From assembly GCF_002939305.1 (NCBI RefSeq), contig NZ_MVDI01000002.1:434001-498000 (forward strand): 64,000 nucleotides of DNA. Reading direction: 5' to 3'. The DNA comes from Chroococcidiopsis sp. TS-821 (GTDB lineage: Bacteria; Cyanobacteriota; Cyanobacteriia; Cyanobacteriales; Chroococcidiopsidaceae). The notes under the pieces are model-generated. The model did not search any database. It was not told the DNA's origin and worked only from the letters and a program-made list of their open reading frames with translations. A program made the translations under genes and the position numbers. Below, piece after piece: positions 17,718 through 25,911 of this stretch (position 1 is its first letter; each line of letters opens with the position of its first letter).

Positions 17718-17742
17718 GGGTAGGCTTTGTCTGCCCTTTTTT
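17718..17742 (+). terminator. Intrinsic terminator after the aldehyde dehydrogenase gene
   Basis: GGGTAGGC (17718-17725) pairs with GTCTGCCC (17729-17736), with two G-U pairs and a TTT loop, and is followed by TTTTTT. It should end or attenuate the transporter-dehydrogenase transcript before the ATPase gene, letting that gene be expressed separately. Confidence 0.65.
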
Positions 17743-17812
17743 ATACAAACCACTAAGACGCAAAGAATAAGAGTTTGAGAGGGTTATTGCGTAAGTTCTA
17801 CATAGATATTAG

Positions 17813-18916
17813 ATGAACACAGTCGCAGTTAAATTAGAACAAGTTAGCAAGAGTTACGGTACAGTACAAGCCGTTAAGGAAGTTAGTCTTACAGTCAACC
17901 AAGGGGAATTTTTTACGCTTCTTGGCGCTTCTGGTTGTGGGAAAACGACGCTTTTGCGGCTGATTGGTGGCTTTGAAGTTCCCAATAGTGGCAAAATTTG
18001 GATTAGCGATCGCGATGTCAGCCGTTTACCTGCGTACCGCCGTAACGTGCATACTGTGTTTCAAGATTATGCGCTATTTCCTCATCTATCGGTGTTTGAA
18101 AACGTCGGCTTTTCTTTACAAGTTAAACGATTACCGCGTGATGACATTTATTTGCGCGTGACTGACGCACTTAAATTAGTTCAACTCTTAGAAATGCGCG
18201 ATCGCCTTCCTTCTCAACTTTCTGGCGGACAACGCCAACGAGTTGCGATCGCCCGCGCAATTGTCGATCGTCCTGATGTGTTGCTGTTAGATGAACCTTT
18301 ATCCGCTTTGGATGCTAAAATTCGCGTTGAACTGCGCGAGGAATTGAAACAACTTCAGCGCCAAACTGGAATTAGCTTTATCTATGTAACGCACGACCAA
18401 GAAGAAGCATTAGCATTATCCGATCGCATCGCTGTACTGCACAATGGCGAACTGTTACAAGTAGGCACTCCTCTAGCAGTTTATGAGCATCCTGTCAACC
18501 TTTATGTCGCAGAATTTATTGGTCGCGCTAACTTTTTAGCAGGAGTTCTCGTAAAAGTTGAGGGCGATCGAGGTCAAGTAAAAATAGACAACCAAGTTGT
18601 TACAGGAACTTTAGCAGCGGAAATTGCGCCCAATAGCGCTGTAACAGTCGTAATACGTCCAGAGAATATCAATCTTACTGCTGAAGCTAGCCATACAGCA
18701 TATGCAGCCAAGATTATTCAAAGTCAGTATCTCGGTTATGCGACAAGTTACCTTGTTGACATGTCTGGTGTAGAATTTCACGTTTTAGAACTGCGGCGAC
18801 GCGGCGCAACTCCATACCAAGAAGGCGATCGCGTTTTCCTTTCCTGGGAATGGCAAGAAGCATTAATCTTTCCCGCTACTGGCGACAACCAACTGCAACC
18901 AAGTGTCGAAATTTAA
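17813..18916 (+). CDS. potA: Polyamine ABC transporter ATP-binding protein
   Basis: A 367-residue ABC ATPase with Walker A GASGCGKTTLL, Q-loop FQDYALFPHL, signature LSGGQRQRVAIARA, Walker B VLLLDEPLSALD and switch His in YVTHDQEEAL. A C-terminal TOBE domain (about 275-355; VIRPENINLTAE) is typical of the PotA/UgpC subfamily. It energises the two permeases encoded upstream, and its separation by the aldehyde dehydrogenase gene and a terminator is unusual. Confidence 0.88.
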   Translation: MNTVAVKLEQVSKSYGTVQAVKEVSLTVNQGEFFTLLGASGCGKTTLLRLIGGFEVPNSGKIWISDRDVSRLPAYRRNVHTVFQDYALFPHLSVFENVGFSLQVKRLPRDDIYLRVTDALKLVQLLEMRDRLPSQLSGGQRQRVAIARAIVDRPDVLLLDEPLSALDAKIRVELREELKQLQRQTGISFIYVTHDQEEALALSDRIAVLHNGELLQVGTPLAVYEHPVNLYVAEFIGRANFLAGVLVKVEGDRGQVKIDNQVVTGTLAAEIAPNSAVTVVIRPENINLTAEASHTAYAAKIIQSQYLGYATSYLVDMSGVEFHVLELRRRGATPYQEGDRVFLSWEWQEALIFPATGDNQLQPSVEI

Positions 18917-18926
18917 ATCTCTATCA

Positions 18927-18949
18927 CCTGTTACCCATTACCAATTACC
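18927..18949. repeat. GGTAAT-family short repeat overlapping a gene end
   Basis: CCTGTTACCCATTACCAATT plus ACC is a copy of the TTACC-type repeat seen at 9891 and 20538. It reaches into the last codon and stop of the phosphatase gene at 18945, so a mobile or expanding repeat may have shaped that gene's end. Confidence 0.4.
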
Positions 18950-20240
18950 TCTTCTTCATCGTGAAGTAATCTTGCACCTCACCGCGATCGTCAACAAACA
19001 TGACATCGAGCCTTTTTCCTTGTACATCGATGACTAACGATCCAGGAATGCTTAATGATGTATGCATTGCAGGGTGCGGTGAAACTTCATCAGCACGCGC
19101 CGAAGTTCCAGCAACAATGTACACTGTGCCTGCATGAGGTGCTGAAGACTTATAGTATGCTCCTGACTTATCTTCTTGACCGCTACCTTGGTCTTTCTTC
19201 ATTTCAGCACTAAACGTGTCTGAGGTGCCATAATGTCCATCGATTAAGTACGAGCGTTCGTAGGAATGACTGTGACCAGATAGCACTAAGTCTACACCTG
19301 CCGCTTCCAAAATGGGCAAAGCACGTTCGCGCATTTCAATCAGTTCAATTTCTGTATCTGAATCGTGCGATCCTTTCGTATAAGGTGGATGATGCCAGAA
19401 GGCAATTTTCCAATCTTTATCAGACGATGTTGCATCTTCAGCTGCCCAGGATAGCATTGCGCCTGTAGACGCGCGATCGCTACCGTAAGAATCGAGACAA
19501 ATAAAGTGAATATTACCGTAGTCAAACGAATAATACGCTGCCGTTCCCGACGCTATACCACCTGCTTCGCCTTGTGTGGGAGGATTGAATAGTTCGTAGT
19601 ACGGTCCACTTTGCCACTCGGAACTCGCACTTCCAGCATCGTGATTGCCAATGGCTGTCCACAGTACGCTATTGCGGAGAATTTGCGGATACATCTCGAA
19701 AACTCCCCGCTGATACTCATCCCAAGTTCCAGTGTCGTAGGCATTATCCCCCAGCATCAACCATAAATCGGTATGACGGGTGCCAGTAAACTTTAAGTAT
19801 CCATCGCGTACTTGTGCAGCAATCTCGTTTCCGCGCCCTGAATCGCCAACAACCCAAATCCGTGTTGGTTTTGCTTGTTTTGGTGCGGTGACAAAAAAGA
19901 AACCTTCGTCAAGTATTTCAGTTGAATGCGCGATCGCGTAATAGTATTTTGTATCTGACTCAAGTTCCTGGAGTTTTACTGTATGGTCGCAGGTTGCGGC
20001 TGCTTCTGTCGCACTTAACAACAGTTTATCTGGTGCAGTACCATACAATACTTTTCCTTGGACTGGAGTGTTAGTCGCCCAACGGATAATGATACTAGAG
20101 TGCGTTCCCTGCTGCAGATAGGGACCGCGCAGAATTGCTGAGTGAAGTGTTTTTTGGTGTTTTTTGGTTGCTGTTGCTTGGGTTGATGCGGTCTGTACCT
20201 CCAGCAAATCAAAACTTGCATCTTTACTCATTTGTGCCAC
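18945..20240 (-). CDS. Purple acid phosphatase-like metallophosphoesterase
   Basis: A 431-residue protein. Residues 30-120 form a fibronectin-like N-terminal domain (LRGPYLQQGTHSSIIIRWAT). The catalytic domain has all five metal-binding blocks of purple acid phosphatases: WVVGDSGRG, MLGDNAYDTG (Asp and Tyr), AIGNHDAGS, FWHHPPYT and LSGHSHSYERS. There is no clear signal peptide at the annotated ATG, although the family usually acts outside the cytoplasm on phosphate esters. A nearby Met at residue 4 is an alternative start. Confidence 0.85.
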   Translation of the reverse strand: MAQMSKDASFDLLEVQTASTQATATKKHQKTLHSAILRGPYLQQGTHSSIIIRWATNTPVQGKVLYGTAPDKLLLSATEAAATCDHTVKLQELESDTKYYYAIAHSTEILDEGFFFVTAPKQAKPTRIWVVGDSGRGNEIAAQVRDGYLKFTGTRHTDLWLMLGDNAYDTGTWDEYQRGVFEMYPQILRNSVLWTAIGNHDAGSASSEWQSGPYYELFNPPTQGEAGGIASGTAAYYSFDYGNIHFICLDSYGSDRASTGAMLSWAAEDATSSDKDWKIAFWHHPPYTKGSHDSDTEIELIEMRERALPILEAAGVDLVLSGHSHSYERSYLIDGHYGTSDTFSAEMKKDQGSGQEDKSGAYYKSSAPHAGTVYIVAGTSARADEVSPHPAMHTSLSIPGSLVIDVQGKRLDVMFVDDRGEVQDYFTMKKR

Positions 20241-20598
20241 TTCTAAAAATCATTACGCACTTCATTGGACTCAAACGCTTGCATGATGGTTTTTGGGCGT
20301 CCAATGCGAGCAAAAGCCTTTGGAGATTGCATCGCGTGTCTCAGGAACGAACAGTACTCTTTGCTGTAAAGGACAAGCAATAGAAGCACGGTGCTGACAG
20401 TTAGAACAATTCATGAACTTTTGTAGCTAAACACCAACTCTATGTGTAACGCACTTATTTACAATTTGAATGTTGGCGCGATCGCTTTTATCACTTTTTT
20501 TACAAAATCTATACTAAGTAATAGCTATTTGTACTCAAGTGAGTGATGGGTAATATGCAATTACCAGTTACCAATGACCAATTCTTTAGATTGGTTTA
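20241..20598. other. 358-bp intergenic region with a GGTAAT-type repeat
   Basis: No convincing gene is seen between the phosphatase start and the lipoate ligase-like stop. At 20538-20585 lies an inverted-repeat copy of the GGTAAT family (GTGATGGGTAATATGCAATT then ACCAGTTACCAATGACCA), close to the copy at 9891. A HIP1 site (GCGATCGC) is at about 20479. A 28-codon ORF from 20283 has no recognisable features. Confidence 0.4.
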
Positions 20599-21378
20599 TT
20601 ACTCACTTAATTCGCGCTTAATTGCCTTCCACTCGTCTACGGAAAGCGGTTGTACTTCAAAGTGAACGCCAAAGCAGTCTTCTGCAGCAGTACTCAAAGT
20701 CTTTGTCATCTCGACAATCGAGCTTTTGTATACATCTTGGGGTAACGCGATCGCTTCTAAATTGATACCAAAAACTTCAGCAAACAGCGCCGTATCAGGT
20801 TCTAAACGAATCGAACCGTGTTGTAAGACCGCACCTTGATAAAATAGTTGGGCGCTACCAATGAACTTTGTGCCATTGGCTAAAACCAAATCCGCACTAG
20901 TCGCCGTACCAAAACAGTTGGGATTGTGAATATAGCCGCGTCCTGCTGTACCGTAGTGTAACTCGACGCCTAGCGATCGCCAGCCACGAATCAAAAATTC
21001 ACAAATTTGTTGATACACTTGCACGCGACTACCAGTTAGACCAGATGTGACTACCGCATAGGTGAGATCGCCTTGGTGTAAAACTGCACGTCCACCGGTA
21101 GGACGACGCACTAAATCAATAGACTGACCTTGATAAGTTATATACTGCCAAGCTTCTGGATATTTATGCTGGTGATACCCTAAAGAAATGGCAGGTGGCG
21201 ACCACGTATAAAATCGTAAAGTAGACGGATGCAAACCTGCAGCGTGTTGTTTAACTAACCAGCGATCAATTGCCATTTGCACCCGCCCTGGGGCTGCGAA
21301 AAGCGGAATCAGCCGCCAAGTATCTTTGGTAATGTGTTTATTGTCCAAACTCAGATTGTAAGGCTTCGTCGTTATCAT
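20599..21378 (-). CDS. Lipoate-protein ligase/octanoyltransferase-family protein
   Basis: A 259-residue BPL/LplA/LipB-fold protein with the signature RRPTGGRAVLHQGDLTYAVV and the later lysine segment NGTKFIGSAQLFYQGAVLQH (acyl-adenylate or thioester handling). It would attach lipoyl or octanoyl groups to lipoyl domains. It may be a LipM-like octanoyltransferase rather than a true lipoate ligase; sequence alone does not decide. The predicted start overlaps ybjN by 41 bp. A TTG at residue 11 next to the ybjN stop is an alternative. Confidence 0.75.
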   Translation of the reverse strand: MITTKPYNLSLDNKHITKDTWRLIPLFAAPGRVQMAIDRWLVKQHAAGLHPSTLRFYTWSPPAISLGYHQHKYPEAWQYITYQGQSIDLVRRPTGGRAVLHQGDLTYAVVTSGLTGSRVQVYQQICEFLIRGWRSLGVELHYGTAGRGYIHNPNCFGTATSADLVLANGTKFIGSAQLFYQGAVLQHGSIRLEPDTALFAEVFGINLEAIALPQDVYKSSIVEMTKTLSTAAEDCFGVHFEVQPLSVDEWKAIKRELSE

Positions 21379-21835
21379 CTGCGATCGTAGCGACGATGGT
21401 AATCAACCGCGAAATCTCACCTGGTGAAACGCCTGCTAAAGTTCGTGTCGCGACAACAACAACTTGGTCGTTAAAAATTCCAAAACAGGCTTCAAAAGTC
21501 CCTGACCAGTTCATTTCCATGAGTTTCCGCATTAATTGCGGCTCATTTTTTGCGGGAAGTTGTAGGACAGTAGACCAAACCGTAAGAGTATCGTCGTCGC
21601 TTAGACCTGTCAGTTGAACAAAAACTTCAACACTACCGTACTTGAACTTCCATAAATGACCTTCTTGAGTATGGCTGACCATCGCAGTGTCATCTTCTTC
21701 TAGGCTCGCGATGACAGTTTGAATAACGGCTACAGGGTCGTCACTGGTTGCTGAATCGATCAACTCATCGATCATTTCGTTTGTAGATAACGATTGAGTA
21801 GCAACTGTTTCCGGATCAGCTTGATAGCTTGTCAT
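21338..21835 (-). CDS. YbjN-domain protein
   Basis: A 165-residue protein with an acidic N-terminus and a YbjN/type III secretion chaperone-like fold (about 45-150; KFKYGSVEVFVQLTG, LMEMNWSGTFEACFGIFNDQ, GVSPGEISRLITIVATIADD). The family is common in cyanobacteria and lacks a defined activity. Its 3' end overlaps the start of the lipoate ligase-like gene, implying co-transcription and translational coupling. Confidence 0.7.
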   Translation of the reverse strand: MTSYQADPETVATQSLSTNEMIDELIDSATSDDPVAVIQTVIASLEEDDTAMVSHTQEGHLWKFKYGSVEVFVQLTGLSDDDTLTVWSTVLQLPAKNEPQLMRKLMEMNWSGTFEACFGIFNDQVVVVATRTLAGVSPGEISRLITIVATIADDNDEALQSEFGQ

Positions 21836-22058
21836 AGAAATTTAGATCTGTGCTGATTAATGAAATGTACTCATACCATTTAATTTCAAGACTGCCATGA
21901 TTGGGACAGATGCCAAATTCAGTCTCAATGCAAAACGGTATAGACCCAATGTATCGTCTGTAAACGCGCTCCTGAAAAAATGAGTTAAGGAATTTGTAGC
22001 AGAGGTCAGAGTCTAATTTAATACCTCAAACTCTGACCTTTGATCCCTGACCTCTTCT

Positions 22059-23114
22059 TTACGCAGGTTTGTGCGCGACAAAGACTTTACTCATAAAATG
22101 AGTTTGAGTCGTAACATTTTGGAAACCTGCTTTTTCCAAGCGTTCAACCATGTTATCGGTCATATAGTGCTTGTAAAAAGGCTCGTGGAAAGTTTCATGA
22201 AAACTTTCCATAACAGGAGTCATTTCAGGGGAATCACTGACTTGAATTGAATCACAAATAACAAATACACCCCCTGGCTGAGTCACGCGGAAGCATTGGT
22301 CGATCACTTTTTGACGTACTGGACCTGGTAACTCGTGGAATAGAAATACGCAAGTTGTTGCATGAAAATAATTATCGAGGTAAGGTAACTCCTCGGCATT
22401 TGCTTGCAACAATTGTGGCAACTCGCCAGGGTTTTGCGATAGTAGTTGATTCGCCTTCCGCAAGTACGCTGGTGACAAATCTGTTCCAAATAACGATGCT
22501 TCAGGTAAAGCGGCGCGAATTAACTTGAGCGTGCGCCCGGTACCACACGCAACGTCTAAAATACGTACTTGGTGCGGCAAAACCGAAGCAAACGCTTGCA
22601 AGCCCTGCTTAAGTGGTGCAAGAATGCGCCGTCGCATAGGATCGGCTGTTCCACCAAAAAGAATTTCTACCTGTAAATCATAAAGCTTGGCAGAGAAATC
22701 GCTAAAATAGCCACCCGTTTGATGATGGAAGTTACGGACGTAGTAATTTGGATAACCTTCGGTATTGATGTCTGGCGGAAAGTCTTGGTGTTGCTTTTGC
22801 TTTGCCCGTTCCCAAATTTGCGGTAGATCTAACCAAACGGCTGGATAGTAAAGAAAAAACTCATCCCAAGGATTATCAAATAATAAACTTTTAGGATATA
22901 CACCTTGTTCTGCGTCTTGCCAGTCAGTTTCGAGTAGCTGATTTAGCCTTTGTTGAATTTTTAATAAAACTTCGGGCGGTATCGGTCTAGATTGAGTTTC
23001 AGTGGGAGAAACCAAATTCATTAACCGAGTACTGAGTATTTTGTGCGCTAGACCAAAGTAGTTTTTGCCCTGCTGAAAAGTTTGATAAGTCAGCTTGGTT
23101 AAAGTATCAGGCAT
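22059..23114 (-). CDS. SAM-dependent class I methyltransferase
   Basis: A 351-residue protein. The catalytic domain (about 165-330) shows motif I VRILDVACGTGRTLKL, the acidic ribose-binding residue in LFGTDLSPAYL, motif post-I ANAEELPYLDNYFH and post-III TQPGGVFVICDS. An extra N-terminal region of about 150 residues is rich in aromatic residues (NPWDEFFLYYPAVWLDLPQI). The acceptor substrate is unknown; the fold resembles ubiquinone/menaquinone-type C-methyltransferases. Confidence 0.75.
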   Translation of the reverse strand: MPDTLTKLTYQTFQQGKNYFGLAHKILSTRLMNLVSPTETQSRPIPPEVLLKIQQRLNQLLETDWQDAEQGVYPKSLLFDNPWDEFFLYYPAVWLDLPQIWERAKQKQHQDFPPDINTEGYPNYYVRNFHHQTGGYFSDFSAKLYDLQVEILFGGTADPMRRRILAPLKQGLQAFASVLPHQVRILDVACGTGRTLKLIRAALPEASLFGTDLSPAYLRKANQLLSQNPGELPQLLQANAEELPYLDNYFHATTCVFLFHELPGPVRQKVIDQCFRVTQPGGVFVICDSIQVSDSPEMTPVMESFHETFHEPFYKHYMTDNMVERLEKAGFQNVTTQTHFMSKVFVAHKPA

Positions 23115-23244
23115 GAGAATGGCGTAAATTATCTTGATGACGGCGATTTACTGTGAATAATTGTAACGAATTTGCCCATAGTCAAATATCCCCTGAGATA
23201 TGTATGTTTTTGTTTTTTGATTAAGTAGTCGAACGATAGCCAAT

Positions 23245-23268
23245 AAAAAAGCCACCTGTGCAGGTGGC
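23245..23268 (-). terminator. Intrinsic terminator of glnA
   Basis: On the minus strand, 25 bp past the glnA stop, GCCACCTG-CA-CAGGTGGC is a perfect 8-bp stem followed by TTTTTT (the A-run at 23245-23250 on the plus strand). This is a textbook rho-independent terminator for glnA. Confidence 0.9.
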
Positions 23269-23292
23269 AAGATCGTGTTTCAGTAACAGAGA

Positions 23293-24717
23293 TCACGCAT
23301 CATAGTAGAGGGCAAACTCGTAAGGGTGAGGACGCAGCCGCATCGGGTTGATTTCTTTATCAATCTTGTACGTAATCCAGTTGTTGATAAAGTCTTCGGT
23401 GAAAACCCCAGTAGCCGTCAAGAAGCTGTGGTCGTCTTCGAGTGCTTGTAGGGCTTCCAGCAACGAACCTGGTGTCGAAGGAACTTTAGCTAACTCTTCA
23501 GGGCTGAGTTCGTAGATATCGACATCCAAAGGATCGCCAGGGTCAATTTCGTTCTTGATACCATCAATACCCGCGCACAACATCGCTGCAAACGCGAGAT
23601 AGGGGTTAGCGGTAGCATCAGGACAACGGAACTCCAAACGCTTCGCTTTGGGGCTAGAAGCGATGGGAATTCGCACCGAAGCCGAACGGTTTCCTTGGGA
23701 ATATGCCAAGTTTACGGGTGCTTCAAAACCAGGGACGAGACGTTTATATGAGTTGGTGCTGGGGTTAGTAAAGGCTAACAGCGCAGGAGCGTGTTTGAGA
23801 ATACCACCAATGTAATGTAATGCCATTTGGCTTAAGCCGGCGTAGCGATCGCCTGCAAATAAAGGCTGACCATCTTTCCAAATTGATTGGTGCGTGTGCA
23901 TACCCGAACCGTTATCGTTAAAGATCGGCTTGGGCATAAAAGTGACCGTCTTACCGTATTTCTTCGCAACGTTTTTGATGACATATTTGTACGTCATCAA
24001 ATGATCGGCGGCTTTGATGAGCGGGGCAAACTTGAAACCTAACTCGCACTGACCGCCTGTCGCCACTTCGTGGTGATGCTTTTCAATGACAACACCACAC
24101 TTTGCCATTGTCAGCAGCATTTCACTGCGCATATCTTGCAACGAGTCGGTAGGCGAAACAGGGAAGTAACCTTCTTTATAGCGCGGTTTATAGCCTAAGT
24201 TACCGCCTGTTTCCTCGCGACCCGAATTCCAACGACCTTCAGCGGAATCAACGTAGTAGTAGCTCTTGTTTTCGGTTTGGTCGAAGCGGACATCATCAAA
24301 GATGAAAAATTCGGCTTCAGGACCAAAGTAGGCAGTATCGCCAAGGTTCGCAGCTTTGAGAAAATCTAACGCTTTTTGTGCGATCGCTCGCGGACAGCGC
24401 GAGTAAAGTTCTCCTGTACGTGGCTCTAAGATTGTACATATCATCGAGAGCGTTTTGTCTGCCATGAATGGATCGATCCAGGCAGTATTGGGGTCTGGTC
24501 GCATCGCCATGTCTGATTCGTGAATTGACTTCCAGCCACGAATGCTAGATCCATCGAACGCTACCCCTTCAACAAAGCTTTCTTCTTCGATGAGCGATTT
24601 GTGCACCGTAAGATGTTGCCACGTACCTAAGGGATCGACAAATTTTAAATCGATCAGTTCTATACCTTCGTCTTGAATCATCTTCAAGACATCTTGCGGG
24701 GTTTTCTCTTCAGACAT
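23293..24717 (-). CDS. glnA: Type I glutamine synthetase
   Basis: A 474-residue GSI enzyme forming dodecamers that make glutamine from glutamate, ammonia and ATP. Seen motifs include FDGSSIRGW, the metal/glutamate site [44 protein letters not shown] and the ending [15 protein letters not shown]. Its length equals that of other cyanobacterial GlnA proteins. A canonical NtcA-activated promoter lies upstream and a strong terminator downstream, so it is probably monocistronic and nitrogen-regulated. Cyanobacterial GS is also controlled by small inactivating factors, but none are encoded nearby. Confidence 0.97.
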   Translation of the reverse strand: MSEEKTPQDVLKMIQDEGIELIDLKFVDPLGTWQHLTVHKSLIEEESFVEGVAFDGSSIRGWKSIHESDMAMRPDPNTAWIDPFMADKTLSMICTILEPRTGELYSRCPRAIAQKALDFLKAANLGDTAYFGPEAEFFIFDDVRFDQTENKSYYYVDSAEGRWNSGREETGGNLGYKPRYKEGYFPVSPTDSLQDMRSEMLLTMAKCGVVIEKHHHEVATGGQCELGFKFAPLIKAADHLMTYKYVIKNVAKKYGKTVTFMPKPIFNDNGSGMHTHQSIWKDGQPLFAGDRYAGLSQMALHYIGGILKHAPALLAFTNPSTNSYKRLVPGFEAPVNLAYSQGNRSASVRIPIASSPKAKRLEFRCPDATANPYLAFAAMLCAGIDGIKNEIDPGDPLDVDIYELSPEELAKVPSTPGSLLEALQALEDDHSFLTATGVFTEDFINNWITYKIDKEINPMRLRPHPYEFALYYDA

Positions 24718-24788
24718 GGGTAACTCCTTAACTTTTTTATCCTGCTGCCGCCACTAGGTTCAGACTAAAACTGTGCCACTTTTGGATC

Positions 24789-24830
24789 ATCCTAAGGATA
24801 GAGTTAGGGCAATTTTGTAGTTTATTATAC
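24789..24830 (-). promoter_or_regulatory. Class II NtcA-activated promoter of glnA
   Basis: On the minus strand GTATAATAAACTAC (plus 24817-24830) fits the NtcA consensus GTA-N8-TAC, with the flanking T and A extending the palindrome. Exactly 22 bases further downstream is TAGGAT (plus 24789-24794), matching the -10 form TAN3T. This is the standard arrangement at NtcA-activated promoters, about 70 bp before the glnA ATG. Confidence 0.85.
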
Positions 24831-25139
24831 AAAAACCTACTTTTACTGATTCTATTAGGATTCTTTGCGAAAGATTGTCAGATTGACTCGCTTTGCCCAA
24901 CAATACGGCTTGTAAAGTTGAATATCATCGAGTACGACGCTCAAAGATCCAGTACATCACGACATCATTATTCAGAAAATCTCAAATCAGTCGTCAAATT
25001 AGCATAGAATCCATAAGTAGCCAGTAAATTGCCTGTATCGCTATTTCATAGTTCAGGCACCATAGTCATAAATACTAGGTACGAAAAAATCGAGTAAGAA
25101 TATCAAACCACAAATAGGAAATATTTGGAGAGCAATTTC
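24831..25139. other. Intergenic region between glnA and apcF
   Basis: This 309-bp stretch lies between divergent glnA and apcF and should hold the apcF promoter, which could not be pinned down. No gene or strong hairpin was found. GGAG at 25127-25130 is the apcF ribosome-binding site. No sequence resembling the glutamine riboswitch core was recognised on the glnA side. Confidence 0.35.
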
Positions 25140-25649
25140 ATGCGGGACGCGATTACATCTTTAATTGGAACTTACGATGTCGCAGGTCGATATTTTGACC
25201 GCGATGCTATGGAACGGCTGAAATCTTACTTTGAAACAGGGACAGCACGAGTCCAAGCCGCAGCAGCAATTAATAGCAACGCCGCAACCATTGTCAAGCG
25301 TTCAGGTTCGCGATTATTTGAAGAACTGCCCGAACTCATTCGTCCTGGTGGAAATGCTTACACCACACGGCGCTACGCTGCTTGCTTGCGCGATATGGAC
25401 TACTACCTGCGCTATGCTACCTATGCACTCGTCGCTGGCAGTATGGATGTCTTAGATGAACGCGTGCTGCAAGGTTTGCGAGAAACTTACAATTCCTTAG
25501 GAGTACCAATTGGTCCAACGATTCAAGGTATCCAAATAATGAAGGACATTGTTAAAGAGCAAGTTGCCGCAGCTGGAGTAGAGGATACGAGTTTTGTCGA
25601 TGAGCCGTTTGACTATATGACCAGCGAGTTGGGCGAACAAGATATTTAA
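25140..25649 (+). CDS. apcF: Allophycocyanin beta-18 subunit
   Basis: A 169-residue phycobiliprotein from ATG 25140; GGAG at 25127-25130 fits this start better than the TTG at 25125. Cys82 in RRYAACLRDMDYYLRYATYA binds phycocyanobilin and Asn72 (PGGNAYTTRR) is the residue usually methylated. Length and the ending DEPFDYMTSELGEQDI distinguish ApcF from the shorter ApcB. ApcF is a core-terminal subunit that pairs with ApcE and helps pass energy from the phycobilisome core to photosystem II. Confidence 0.93.
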   Translation: MRDAITSLIGTYDVAGRYFDRDAMERLKSYFETGTARVQAAAAINSNAATIVKRSGSRLFEELPELIRPGGNAYTTRRYAACLRDMDYYLRYATYALVAGSMDVLDERVLQGLRETYNSLGVPIGPTIQGIQIMKDIVKEQVAAAGVEDTSFVDEPFDYMTSELGEQDI

Positions 25650-25733
25650 CGAAGAGGTCGGAACTCGGAGGTTAGGGATAGAGAAGACTTGAACCTCGGT
25701 GGTTTCTCATCTCCTTCTACTAGACACAATACG

Positions 25734-25780
25734 AAGCGATCGCCGTTTGACTAGCTTGGGTTTAAAGCGCGATCGCTTTT
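25734..25780 (+). terminator. Possible terminator formed by two HIP1 sites
   Basis: AAGCGATCGC (25734-25743) can pair with GCGATCGCTT (25769-25778) over 10 bp, with a 25-base loop, followed by TT. It lies 85 bp after the apcF stop. Because HIP1 is itself palindromic, any two copies pair, so the call is tentative. Confidence 0.35.
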
Positions 25781-25911
25781 GCTTATGAAGCAACTCTAAA
25801 ACAGTATCAACACCTGCTTGGCAACTCCTTGACAAAAGTCCTATGATGGTGAATTTAAACTCATCGCAGTTCCACACTCAGTTTTAAAACACCACCTTCA
25901 TAGTTGCACTT

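Noticed and set aside
24718-24788. Possible glutamine riboswitch in the glnA leader
   Set aside because: The known glutamine aptamer core could not be found in this short leader; nitrogen control is explained by the NtcA promoter.
25803-25820. NtcA-like site GTATCAACACCTGC before the URC operon
   Set aside because: Only one half-site fits (TGC instead of TAC) and no -10 box is at the required distance.
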